From positions 1-22,130 of the forward strand of contig CAAEUM010000141.1 in the NCBI GenBank assembly GCA_900759225.1: a DNA stretch of 22,130 bases, given 5' to 3'. This DNA is from Lachnospiraceae bacterium. GTDB lineage: Bacteria; Bacillota; Clostridia; Lachnospirales; Lachnospiraceae. The notes below the pieces were generated by a model. The model did not search any database. It worked only from the letters and a program-made list of their open reading frames with translations, and had not been told where the DNA came from. This document shows, in pieces, positions 1 through 6,048 of this stretch (position 1 is its first letter; every line of letters begins with the position of its first letter). A program made the translations under genes and the position numbers.

Positions 1-2
1 AT

Positions 3-446
3 ATTGCTCTTGTAGGCAGAAAATCCCCGAAGCTGGATGAGACCTTGGGATATTATGGGGAAAAGCTTGTTTTGAAAATACAGGAGCTTGGACTTAACAG
101 CTGCTGGGTGGCAATGACCCATGGAAAAAGCAGGGCGGATGTTCCGGGTGGAGAAAAGCAGATATGTCTCATTGCTTTTGGTTATGGTGAAACACAGGGC
201 GTACCCCATAAGAATAAGCCGCTGCAGGCAGTCTGTAATTATAGGGCAGATATGCCTCAATGGTTTTTAAAGGGTATGGAAGCCGCCCTGCTTGCCCCTA
301 CAGCAATGAATCAGCAGAAATTCTTTTTTGAATTAGGCTCTGACAGTAAGATCAATGCATCTTGCGGCAGGGGCTTTTATACAAAACTGGATTTGGGAAT
401 TGTAAAATACCATTTTGAAATAGGCTCCGGAAGAAAATTACAATAA
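3..446 (+). CDS. Nitroreductase family protein, 3' part only
   Basis: The reading frame is open from base 3 and continues out of the window on the left, so this is the C-terminal 147 residues of a longer protein with no start seen. The segment GLNSCWVAMTHGK followed by APTAMNQQKFFFEL resembles the FMN-binding C-terminal half of TM1586-like nitroreductases, where the A-P-(S/T)-A-x-N-x-Q stretch lies in the second half. Such proteins are cytoplasmic flavin-dependent reductases; the substrate cannot be told from sequence. The stop codon at 444-446 lies inside the 3' end of the opposite-strand phospholipase-D gene, so the two genes overlap tail to tail by 9 bases. No terminator hairpin separates them. 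Family assignment is moderately confident; the specific function is unknown. Confidence 0.75.
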   Translation: MALVGRKSPKLDETLGYYGEKLVLKIQELGLNSCWVAMTHGKSRADVPGGEKQICLIAFGYGETQGVPHKNKPLQAVCNYRADMPQWFLKGMEAALLAPTAMNQQKFFFELGSDSKINASCGRGFYTKLDLGIVKYHFEIGSGRKLQ

Positions 447-1889
447 AAACCGGAAGGGCTGCATAAAGAATCCTGTAACCTTCCAGGCGGCCCGTTTCCA
501 TAAGGGCACAGGGGCAGCCTTTATATGCTCTGGAAAGTAGAAGCTTCCGTCGGGGAGTACCTGGCGGCAGTCCTTTTCAAACTGCATCATATAGGCCTCC
601 AGCTGTCTGGAAAGCTTTGGACTTTCAATTACAAGCATCAGCTCCGTATCTAGATAGGTGCTGCGCAGGTCAAAGTTATAGGAGCCAACGGCACACAGCT
701 TATGGTCGATCACAAGGGATTTTCCATGATAGGAGGTTCCCCCGTCATATTCCAGAAGCTGGACTCCTGTCTGCAGGATTTCTCTGCGGTGCATGGGGTA
801 ATCGCTGGATGCAAAGAAATTATCCCCGTTTTCAACAGAATTTACCATCATGCTTACAGGCACCTTTTCTGTTACCTGGGCCATGGTTTCATACATGTAG
901 TCATTAAATACGGCATAGGGGCTGTGAATGTTTACGGTCTCCTGTGCCTTTTTCATCAGCTCAGTCAGTGTGTAAAAGACAACCGGTTCCTTGGCATAAA
1001 TATCGGTAGGATTGGAGACAAGGGTGATTTTTCCCGCTGGGACAGTAGCTGCCTCGTAATAGGAATCGGCACCTTCCTCCGGGTAAAACAGCTCCGGATG
1101 TTGCTCTGCCAGAGCTTCGTACCGTTTTCTTAAAAGTTCACGTTCCTTCTGCACCTTCTTTTTGTCAGCCAGAGCTGCATCATCATGGAACAGGCGGCAT
1201 ACATCCAGATCCCATACATGGTTAAAATAGTCTTCCACCTGATTTAAGGAGCTTTCGCCTGCTCTCGCTGTCTTGTAAGCGGTATTGTAAATAAGCACCT
1301 CCCGGTCATAGCTTCTGGAGGCGGCGGGATAGGAGCCGATAAAATAGTCAAAGGTATTGCGGCCTCCAAGAATGTAGGCGTAATCATCTGCAATGATATA
1401 TTTGTCATGCATACGCCCCTGGGTTTTCCAGGGGAGCAGCAGGTTTATAGGATTGTACAGCTTGATTTCCACATTTGGATGGCTGGAAAGGGCATAAAAC
1501 AGGCTGCGCCCTTCCATTCGCACCAGTCCGGAAAAACCGTCAACTAAAATCTGTACCTTAACTCCCTGGTCTGCCTTGTGGAGCATGACAGACAGGATAT
1601 CCCTGGGACTTTCCCCATCCCGGAAGTCAAAGGTGGAAAGGATGATCCTGTTTTCTGCCAGGTTTAAAAGCCGCATCCGTTCCTCCCAAGCGCTTTCATT
1701 GGTTTCAAGCAGCATGGCCCGGTCAGAGCCTTCCATGCCCTGGGAAAATTGGGTTTGGGAAACAGCTTCCTTTGTCTGCCCGGAAACAGGGGGATAGTGG
1801 TAAAAGGGGGCAGTGGCCCCGATGATCAGATACAGAAGCAGTACAAGAATCAGAAGTAAGGGCCAGCGTTTTTTTATCCAGATGTACAA
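438..1889 (-). CDS. Phospholipase D / cardiolipin synthase-like membrane protein (ClsC/YmdC-like)
   Basis: About 483 residues. Two HKD motifs, HxKxxxxD, are visible (numbering from the ATG at 1895): H163-K165-D170 in MHDKYIIAD and H390-K392-D397 in YHGKSLVID. Each is followed by the G-(G/S)-x-N-x-x-x pattern of the PLD superfamily. A single N-terminal membrane segment lies at about residues 11-31, so the catalytic part probably faces the outside or is membrane-attached. PLD enzymes of this layout transfer phosphatidyl groups, as in cardiolipin synthesis, or hydrolyse phosphodiesters; the length is close to E. coli ClsC. An ATG at 1895 is only 2 bases from the AGGAGG site (1898-1903), while the in-frame TTG at 1889 has the usual 8-base spacing, so I place the start there. 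A terminator hairpin lies directly upstream (1911-1951) with no clear promoter between it and the gene. The family is certain, the exact substrate is not. Confidence 0.85.
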   Translation of the reverse strand: MYIWIKKRWPLLLILVLLLYLIIGATAPFYHYPPVSGQTKEAVSQTQFSQGMEGSDRAMLLETNESAWEERMRLLNLAENRIILSTFDFRDGESPRDILSVMLHKADQGVKVQILVDGFSGLVRMEGRSLFYALSSHPNVEIKLYNPINLLLPWKTQGRMHDKYIIADDYAYILGGRNTFDYFIGSYPAASRSYDREVLIYNTAYKTARAGESSLNQVEDYFNHVWDLDVCRLFHDDAALADKKKVQKERELLRKRYEALAEQHPELFYPEEGADSYYEAATVPAGKITLVSNPTDIYAKEPVVFYTLTELMKKAQETVNIHSPYAVFNDYMYETMAQVTEKVPVSMMVNSVENGDNFFASSDYPMHRREILQTGVQLLEYDGGTSYHGKSLVIDHKLCAVGSYNFDLRSTYLDTELMLVIESPKLSRQLEAYMMQFEKDCRQVLPDGSFYFPEHIKAAPVPLWKRAAWKVTGFFMQPFRFLL

Positions 1890-1910
1890 TCGCATTACCT
1901 CCTGTAAAAA

Positions 1911-1951
1911 GAAAAAAGTGCTGCCGCTTTTTTACCTATATGCGGCAGCAC
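1911..1951 (-). terminator. Rho-independent terminator downstream of hsp20, just before the PLD gene RBS
   Basis: On the minus strand a perfect 10-bp stem GTGCTGCCGC / GCGGCAGCAC (1951-1942 with 1927-1918) with a 14-base loop is followed by six T (1917-1912). It would end hsp20 transcription. It lies only about 8 bases from the PLD gene Shine-Dalgarno site, so any transcript reaching that gene from the right must pass it. Confidence 0.85.
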
Positions 1952-1962
1952 CCGGTTTTATC

Positions 1963-2033
1963 GTAACAGCTCAGCTAAGGGGGCGTCTTCTTGTCCGGCT
2001 GCACTGGACAAGAAGCATCGGATGGACTGTTAT
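1963..2033. mobile_element. MITE-like palindromic element, copy 1 (71 bp)
   Basis: Non-coding. The left end GTAACAGCTCAG (1963-1974) and right end ACTGTTAT (2026-2033) form short imperfect terminal inverted repeats. The central hairpin is CTTCTTGTCC (1987-1996) paired with GGACAAGAAG (2006-2015); a G-T and a G-C pair extend it to a CTGCA loop. It is flanked by GTTTTATC (1955-1962) and GTTTTATT (2034-2041), a 7/8 direct repeat consistent with an 8-bp target-site duplication. Compared with copy 3 it lacks the CGCCCTCTGAA block near the right end. It lies between the hsp20 stop codon and the hsp20 terminator. Confidence 0.8.
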
Positions 2034-2039
2034 GTTTTA

Positions 2040-2474
2040 TTAGAGAATATTTATATATTTCGGGCTTTCCTCTACCTTGGGTGTTTCTTTGGGGATAGAT
2101 AAGGTTAAAAGGCCATTTTCAAAGGATGCTTTAATATCTTCCTGGCGCAGCTCTTCACCCACAAAGAAGCTGCGTTTGCAGGATGCATTGAAACGTTCCT
2201 GATGAAGAAGTTTTCCCTTTGCGGCATCTTCCTGAGAATTAGCCAGTGCGGAGATGGTGAGATAGCCGTCCTTTAATTCAGCCTGTATCTCGTCCTTTTT
2301 AAAGCCGGGAAGCTCGATTTCCAGAATATAATTTCCATCCCTTTCTCTGATATCAGTGCGCATGATCGGGAGCTTCTTTACCTCTTCTTTTTTATCCGGT
2401 GTATTAGAAAAGAAAGAGTCATTGAAAATATCATCAAATAAGTTTAATCCATAATTTCTTGGTATCAGCATCAT
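2040..2474 (-). CDS. Hsp20/alpha-crystallin family small heat-shock protein
   Basis: 144 residues, typical for an Hsp20. The N-terminal NLFDDIFND stretch, an alpha-crystallin domain at about residues 38-130 (ELPGFKKDEIQAELKDGYLTI, then FENGLLTLSIPK) and a C-terminal IxI-type tail (INIL) are all visible. It acts as an ATP-independent cytoplasmic holdase that binds unfolding proteins. An upstream ATG at 2516 is in frame, but AAGGAGG sits 8 bases before the ATG at 2474, so that start is preferred; the next codon is also ATG. The gene has its own consensus promoter with an overlapping CIRCE operator (2568-2594), implying HrcA-controlled heat induction. MITE copy 1 follows the stop codon, then a terminator. 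No groEL or dnaK lies in the window. Confidence 0.95.
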   Translation of the reverse strand: MMLIPRNYGLNLFDDIFNDSFFSNTPDKKEEVKKLPIMRTDIRERDGNYILEIELPGFKKDEIQAELKDGYLTISALANSQEDAAKGKLLHQERFNASCKRSFFVGEELRQEDIKASFENGLLTLSIPKETPKVEESPKYINIL

Positions 2475-2552
2475 GATCATATCCTCCTTCAGCTGCAGCC
2501 TGCTTTGCGCATACAACAGGCAAAATGCAGTTTGTTAAGTTGTTATATGTGT

Positions 2553-2580
2553 ATTATAGCACTGTTGTTAGCACTGTCAA
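2553..2580 (-). promoter_or_regulatory. Sigma-A promoter of hsp20
   Basis: On the minus strand, perfect -35 TTGACA (2580-2575) and perfect -10 TATAAT (2558-2553) are separated by 16 bases. The untranslated leader to the chosen start is about 70 bases. The -35 box lies inside the CIRCE element. Confidence 0.88.
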
Positions 2581-2594
2581 TAGATGAGTGCTAA
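2568..2594 (-). promoter_or_regulatory. CIRCE operator (HrcA binding site) of hsp20
   Basis: The minus strand reads TTAGCACTC, nine bases, then CAGTGCTAA. The CIRCE consensus is TTAGCACTC-N9-GAGTGCTAA, so 17 of 18 arm bases match. It overlaps the -35 box, where HrcA binding would block RNA polymerase. Confidence 0.9.
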
Positions 2595-2620
2595 TTTATT
2601 TGTAAAAAATTTATGAAATG

Positions 2621-2714
2621 GTAACAGTCAGTCAGGGGACATCTTCTTAGTGCGGCTGCACCGCACTAAGAAGCATCGGATGGACATCAATTTTCCCGCC
2701 CTCTGAACTTCTAC
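2621..2714. mobile_element. MITE-like palindromic element, copy 2 (94 bp)
   Basis: Non-coding. The left end is GTAACAGTCAG (2621-2631) and the right end CTCTGAACTTCTAC (2701-2714). The central hairpin is a perfect 13-bp stem CTTCTTAGTGCGG (2643-2655) / CCGCACTAAGAAG (2661-2673) with a CTGCA loop. It is flanked on both sides by ATGAAATG (2613-2620 and 2715-2722), a perfect 8-bp direct repeat. The stem differs from copies 1 and 3 on both arms in a compensating way. It lies about 27 bases upstream of the CIRCE/promoter of hsp20 and downstream of the DUF2007-like gene. Confidence 0.85.
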
Positions 2715-2737
2715 ATGAAATGCTGATCTAGATATAT

Positions 2738-2995
2738 TTACAGGGAATTAAGAACTTGACGGGCCCTGTGTTCATCCGTTTTTTTCACAGACAGGCTGTA
2801 GATGGAGCGCATGGGGCCCCCTCTTGACAGGGCAATCGTATCTCCTCTTAAGTTGTTGAAGGACAGCCGCATCTGATTATTTGGGCTGGTATCTTTATAG
2901 GGGATTCGATGGTCGGAAAGGAGGTTCTTCGCTCTGAAAAAGTCCTCCATTTTTAAGGTGGAATATACTTCGATATAGCTGCCGAAAAGTGCCAT
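2738..2995 (-). CDS. Small DUF2007-like (putative signal-transducing) protein
   Basis: 85 residues, no membrane segment, no cysteine. The N-terminal pattern VYSTLKMEDFFRAKNLLSDHRIPYK resembles DUF2007-type proteins (V-Y-x-T, an acidic/hydrophobic helix, then a short-loop-GIP-like segment), a family named as putative prokaryotic signal-transducing proteins without a proven function. AAGGAGG precedes the ATG at 2995 by about 5 bases, and a consensus promoter lies upstream at 3031-3059. The gene is monocistronic, facing away from the sigma-factor gene and separated from hsp20 by MITE copy 2. It is real by RBS, promoter and codon pattern; the family call is tentative. Confidence 0.7.
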   Translation of the reverse strand: MALFGSYIEVYSTLKMEDFFRAKNLLSDHRIPYKDTSPNNQMRLSFNNLRGDTIALSRGGPMRSIYSLSVKKTDEHRARQVLNSL

Positions 2996-3030
2996 GGAGA
3001 CCTCCTTTGAAAACGGGAATTGTTACACTT

Positions 3031-3059
3031 ATTATAGAAAAAATGCTGTGCTGTTTCAA
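3031..3059 (-). promoter_or_regulatory. Sigma-A promoter of the DUF2007-like gene
   Basis: On the minus strand, -35 TTGAAA (3059-3054), a 17-base spacer and a perfect -10 TATAAT (3036-3031), about 30 bases upstream of the start codon. Confidence 0.8.
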
Positions 3060-3096
3060 TGATTTTTTCATAAATGCGTGTTCATGTTTTACCCCC

Positions 3097-3126
3097 TTGA
3101 CCCTGGTATTTGAAAATAAGTAAAAT
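3097..3126 (+). promoter_or_regulatory. Possible promoter of the sigma/anti-sigma pair
   Basis: TTGACC (3097-3102), an 18-base spacer and TAAAAT (3121-3126). The match is fair and the leader would be about 85 bases. If the sigma factor controls itself, the true promoter may follow a different consensus. Confidence 0.35.
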
Positions 3127-3215
3127 AATAAGAAGGAAGGTGAGTGAAAAATCTGTGTCAGACAGAATAGTAAAGTGAAGGGACATGGAAAATCAAGCTT
3201 AACACAGGAGGCATT

Positions 3216-3770
3216 ATGACGGACAAGCAGTTGATCAGGCTTTTAAAGCAGGAACCGGAGCAGGGGCTTGAGACAGTGATGGAGCTCTATGGAGGGGCAC
3301 TAAAGACAATCTGTCAAAACTGTCTGACAGGCGGCACAAGGGAAGATGTGGAGGAAGCTGTTTCAGATGTATTGGCGGCTATATGGAGGGCGGCTGGACG
3401 GTTTGATGCAAAAAAGGGCACTTCCTTTAAGAGCTATTGCTATGGGATCGCCAGGAAAACCGCGCTCACAAAGCGAAGCAATCTTATGAAAACAGCCCAG
3501 GTACTTCCGCTGGATGAGGATATACTGGAAATACAGGATGAGACTGAAAGCTTACTGGAGCACAGGGAGGAGGAGCGGATCCTTCATCAGGTGATCGACA
3601 GTCTGCCGGAGCCCCAGCGCTCTGTATTTATCCTGCGCTATTTTTATTTTTTCCCCATTAAGGAGATCGCAGCATGGCTGGGGATTGCGGATAAGAGGGT
3701 TGAAAACCTTTTATTCCGGGGAAAGCAGAAACTGAAAACCAGCCTGATCGAGAGGGGGATTGAGCGATGA
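3216..3770 (+). CDS. RNA polymerase sigma factor, sigma-70 family, ECF-like
   Basis: 184 residues with only the two essential sigma regions. Region 2 is at about residues 22-90 (EDVEEAVSDVLAAIWRAAGRFD, then FKSYCYGIARKTALTKRS). Region 4 is at about residues 125-180 (LPEPQRSVFILRYFY, PIKEIAAWLGI, VENLLFRGKQKLK, a helix-turn-helix for the -35 element). This is the size and layout of extracytoplasmic-function sigma factors. A CAGGAGG site lies just upstream of the ATG. The stop overlaps the start of the next gene in ATGA (3767-3770), so the two products are translationally coupled, as is usual for a sigma factor and its anti-sigma factor. The signal sensed is unknown. Confidence 0.88.
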   Translation: MTDKQLIRLLKQEPEQGLETVMELYGGALKTICQNCLTGGTREDVEEAVSDVLAAIWRAAGRFDAKKGTSFKSYCYGIARKTALTKRSNLMKTAQVLPLDEDILEIQDETESLLEHREEERILHQVIDSLPEPQRSVFILRYFYFFPIKEIAAWLGIADKRVENLLFRGKQKLKTSLIERGIER

Positions 3771-4870
3771 AGAGGATAACGGAGCTATATCATGATCTGG
3801 AGAAGCAGGAATTATATAAGGACGGGGAGGAACTGGTAAATCCGCTGGGAGCATCCCTGGGGAAAGATGAGAGAGCGCGCATTTTGAAAAGGGCCTGCAG
3901 CCTTATAGAGGAAGAAACTCCAAAGCGCCGCCGGTTTCAGGGAAAGAGGCTGGTACTTCTGGCAGCCGCCGCAGTGATTGCTCTGGGCGCATTGACAGTC
4001 AGCGCAGGGGAGTATGTGCGTATTCGGCCGGAGCTGGCAGAGTTTCTTGGGATTTCCTCTGAGGCACCAGTGCCTGAGATTAATAAGGTTGCAATGGACT
4101 TGGAAACGGCCTCGGATAGCGGTAAAAACTGGAAACTGGAGGATGAGGAAAATGGCCTTAAGGTCAGCGCCAAACAGGTTGTAAATGACGGAGAGATTGT
4201 TTATATTTATTTCCAGTTTCAGCTTCCGGAGGGGATTTATGAGAAAAGCACAGAGGAACATAAAAAGCTGTTTCATTTTGACCAGTGCAGCTGCCGGATG
4301 GAAAATGGGGAAGAAAGGGCACTTGGCGGCGTGATTTTAAAGGAGAGCAGGAGCAATCCGGGGGACTATTATGCAGTCGGAGAGATAGATTCTCTTCAGG
4401 CTTTTGAGGGGAAACAGGAAATCTCGATCATCCTTCAGGATTTTGGTTATGTGGATGCAACGGAGGATTCCACAAAATGGGTGGATGTGATAGAAGGACA
4501 GTGGGAGTTAAACTGGGAGCTGGAATATAAAAATGCGGCAGTCAATTATCCGGTTAAAAAAGAAATCCCGGTTGAGACAGGTACGGTTACACTTGAAAAT
4601 ATCCGGGTATCACCCCTGTCGGTAAAGGTGACAGCCACTACAGACAGCAAAGAATCGGTGCTCAGCGACCAGATTTCCATTGAGGGGATCCTTATGGAAG
4701 ATGGCGTCCATAAGGAAGTGATGAACTGCGGCTATGTGGGGCCGGAAGAGGATAAGCTGGTTATGGGCTGGGTGTTTGAGGACATGATACCCGTTGAGAA
4801 AATAAAAGGAATCATGGTAAATGGGGAGGAATTGATGCTTTCGGGGGAAAGGGAAAAAACGGAGGAGTAG
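3767..4870 (+). CDS. Single-pass membrane protein, probable anti-sigma factor (DUF4179-like)
   Basis: 367 residues. A cytoplasmic N-terminal part of about 60 residues, rich in charged residues and containing KDERARILKRACSLIEEE, precedes one membrane helix at about residues 61-81. About 280 extracytoplasmic residues follow. This layout and the ATGA overlap with the sigma gene match membrane anti-sigma proteins of Clostridia that carry DUF4179-like outer domains. I infer that the N-terminal part holds the sigma factor at the membrane until an outside signal acts. The classic zinc anti-sigma motif HxxxCxxC is not present. No signal cleavage motif is evident. Assignment rests mainly on context and topology. 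Confidence 0.7.
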   Translation: MKRITELYHDLEKQELYKDGEELVNPLGASLGKDERARILKRACSLIEEETPKRRRFQGKRLVLLAAAAVIALGALTVSAGEYVRIRPELAEFLGISSEAPVPEINKVAMDLETASDSGKNWKLEDEENGLKVSAKQVVNDGEIVYIYFQFQLPEGIYEKSTEEHKKLFHFDQCSCRMENGEERALGGVILKESRSNPGDYYAVGEIDSLQAFEGKQEISIILQDFGYVDATEDSTKWVDVIEGQWELNWELEYKNAAVNYPVKKEIPVETGTVTLENIRVSPLSVKVTATTDSKESVLSDQISIEGILMEDGVHKEVMNCGYVGPEEDKLVMGWVFEDMIPVEKIKGIMVNGEELMLSGEREKTEE

Positions 4871-4964
4871 GGGGCGCATTTCCCAAGCAAAATTATGCTA
4901 TGATTTTACCCGGATTTATGTTAAAATGGTGGGAAGAGTTTGCGGGGTGGGGAAAGTGCGCCCC
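4871..4964 (+). promoter_or_regulatory. Long inverted repeat around a possible pyrF promoter or leader
   Basis: GGGGCGCATTTCCC (4871-4884) pairs with GGGAAAGTGCGCCCC (4950-4964) with only one bulged base, across a 65-base interval. The interval contains an extended -10-like TGcTATGAT (4896-4904) and TAAAAT (4922-4927) without good -35 boxes. No T-run follows the right arm, so it is not a simple terminator. It directly follows the anti-sigma stop and precedes the pyrF RBS. Confidence 0.5.
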
Positions 4965-4996
4965 GAAACAGATGCAGAATATGAGGAGGGAATGCT

Positions 4997-5914
4997 ATGA
5001 TTAGCCAGTTGATTGAAAAAATAAAAAAGACAAAAGCACCGGTATGCGTAGGTCTTGACCCTATGCTGTCCTATGTGCCGGAGCACTTAGTAAAAAAATC
5101 ATTCCAGGAGTACGGGGAAACATTGGAAGGGGCAGCAGATGCCATCTGGAATTTTAATAAAGAAATTATTGACGCTACCTGGGATCTGATCCCTTCTGTA
5201 AAGCCTCAGATTGCAATGTATGAGCAGTTTGGCATTGAAGGCTTAAAGGTATATGAAAAGACCGTTTCCTATTGTCAGGAAAAAGGCCTTGTAGTGATCG
5301 GGGATGCTAAGAGGGGGGATATCGGCTCCACCTCCGCAGCCTATGCAACCGGACATCTGGGCCAGGTACAGGTGGGAAGCAAAACCTACAGCGGTTTCCA
5401 CATCGACTTCCTTACAGTGAACCCATACCTTGGAACAGACGGTGTAAAGCCATTTGTGGATGTATGTAACAGCCAGGATAAGGGCCTGTTTATCCTTGTA
5501 AAAACCTCCAACCCATCCAGCGGCGAATTCCAGGACCGTTTAATTGATGGCCGTCCTCTCTATGAGTGGGTAGCAGAAAAGGTAGTAGAGTGGGGCGCTT
5601 CCTCCATGGACGGCGATTACAGCAACGTAGGCGCTGTAGTAGGGGCGACCTATCCGGAAATGAGCGAGGTTTTAAGAAAGCTGATGCCAAAGACCTATTT
5701 CCTTGTACCTGGATACGGCGCACAGGGAGGCACAGCGGCAGACTTAAAGCACTGCTTCAATGAAGACGGTCTTGGTGCAGTTGTTAACTCATCCAGAGGC
5801 ATCATTGCTGCTTACCGCCAGGAAAAATACAAGAACTTCGGGCCGGAGCATTTTGCAGAGGCATCCAGGCAGGCAGTTCTTGACATGGTCGCAGATATCA
5901 ACAGTGTGCTGTAA
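4997..5914 (+). CDS. pyrF: Orotidine 5'-phosphate decarboxylase
   Basis: 305 residues, the length of the long (type 2) OMP decarboxylases. It converts orotidine monophosphate to UMP, the last step of UMP synthesis, in the cytoplasm. The first strand is VCVGLDPML (residues 16-24). The catalytic D-K-x-x-D cluster is visible as D103-K105-D108 in IGDAKRGDIGST, and the phosphate-binding end of the barrel carries LVPGYGAQGGT and VVNSSRGI. The RBS GAGGAGGG lies 6-7 bases before the ATG. It is the first gene of the pyr operon. A gap of 134 bases to pyrK, much longer than the other gaps, is mostly filled by MITE copy 3. Confidence 0.97.
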   Translation: MISQLIEKIKKTKAPVCVGLDPMLSYVPEHLVKKSFQEYGETLEGAADAIWNFNKEIIDATWDLIPSVKPQIAMYEQFGIEGLKVYEKTVSYCQEKGLVVIGDAKRGDIGSTSAAYATGHLGQVQVGSKTYSGFHIDFLTVNPYLGTDGVKPFVDVCNSQDKGLFILVKTSNPSSGEFQDRLIDGRPLYEWVAEKVVEWGASSMDGDYSNVGAVVGATYPEMSEVLRKLMPKTYFLVPGYGAQGGTAADLKHCFNEDGLGAVVNSSRGIIAAYRQEKYKNFGPEHFAEASRQAVLDMVADINSVL

Positions 5915-5931
5915 AACACAGCAGGAAAAAA

Positions 5932-6011
5932 GTAACAGTTCAGCCCAGGGGCATCTTCTTGTCCGGTTGCACAGGACAAGAAGCATCGGATCTCGCCCTC
6001 TGAACTGTTAC
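5932..6011. mobile_element. MITE-like palindromic element, copy 3 (80 bp, intact)
   Basis: Best-preserved copy. Perfect 12-bp terminal inverted repeats GTAACAGTTCAG (5932-5943) / CTGAACTGTTAC (6000-6011) flank a central hairpin CTTCTTGTCC (5955-5964) / GGACAAGAAG (5974-5983). The 8-bp sequence GGAAAAAA sits immediately outside each end (5924-5931 and 6012-6019), a perfect target-site duplication. GTAA ends and 8-bp duplications are typical of IS66-family elements. No coding capacity. It separates pyrF from pyrK inside the operon. Confidence 0.9.
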
Positions 6012-6048
6012 GGAAAAAATCCGTAGAAACAGATAGAGGATGTAAGCA

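Noticed and set aside
617..1133. Plus-strand open frames of 96 and 143 residues
   Set aside because: Antisense to the PLD gene, without ribosome sites and with implausible composition.
1987..2015. MITE hairpins as rho-independent terminators
   Set aside because: The stems are strong, but none is followed by a T-run on either strand.
3812..4276. Minus-strand frame of 154 residues
   Set aside because: Shadow of the anti-sigma-like gene; no RBS or recognisable domain.
5760..6026. Open frame with the peptide LLVRLHRTRSIG, also seen in a frame near 1985-2025
   Set aside because: The shared peptide is just the translation of the MITE repeat; these frames have no ribosome site and overlap pyrF or intergenic repeat DNA.
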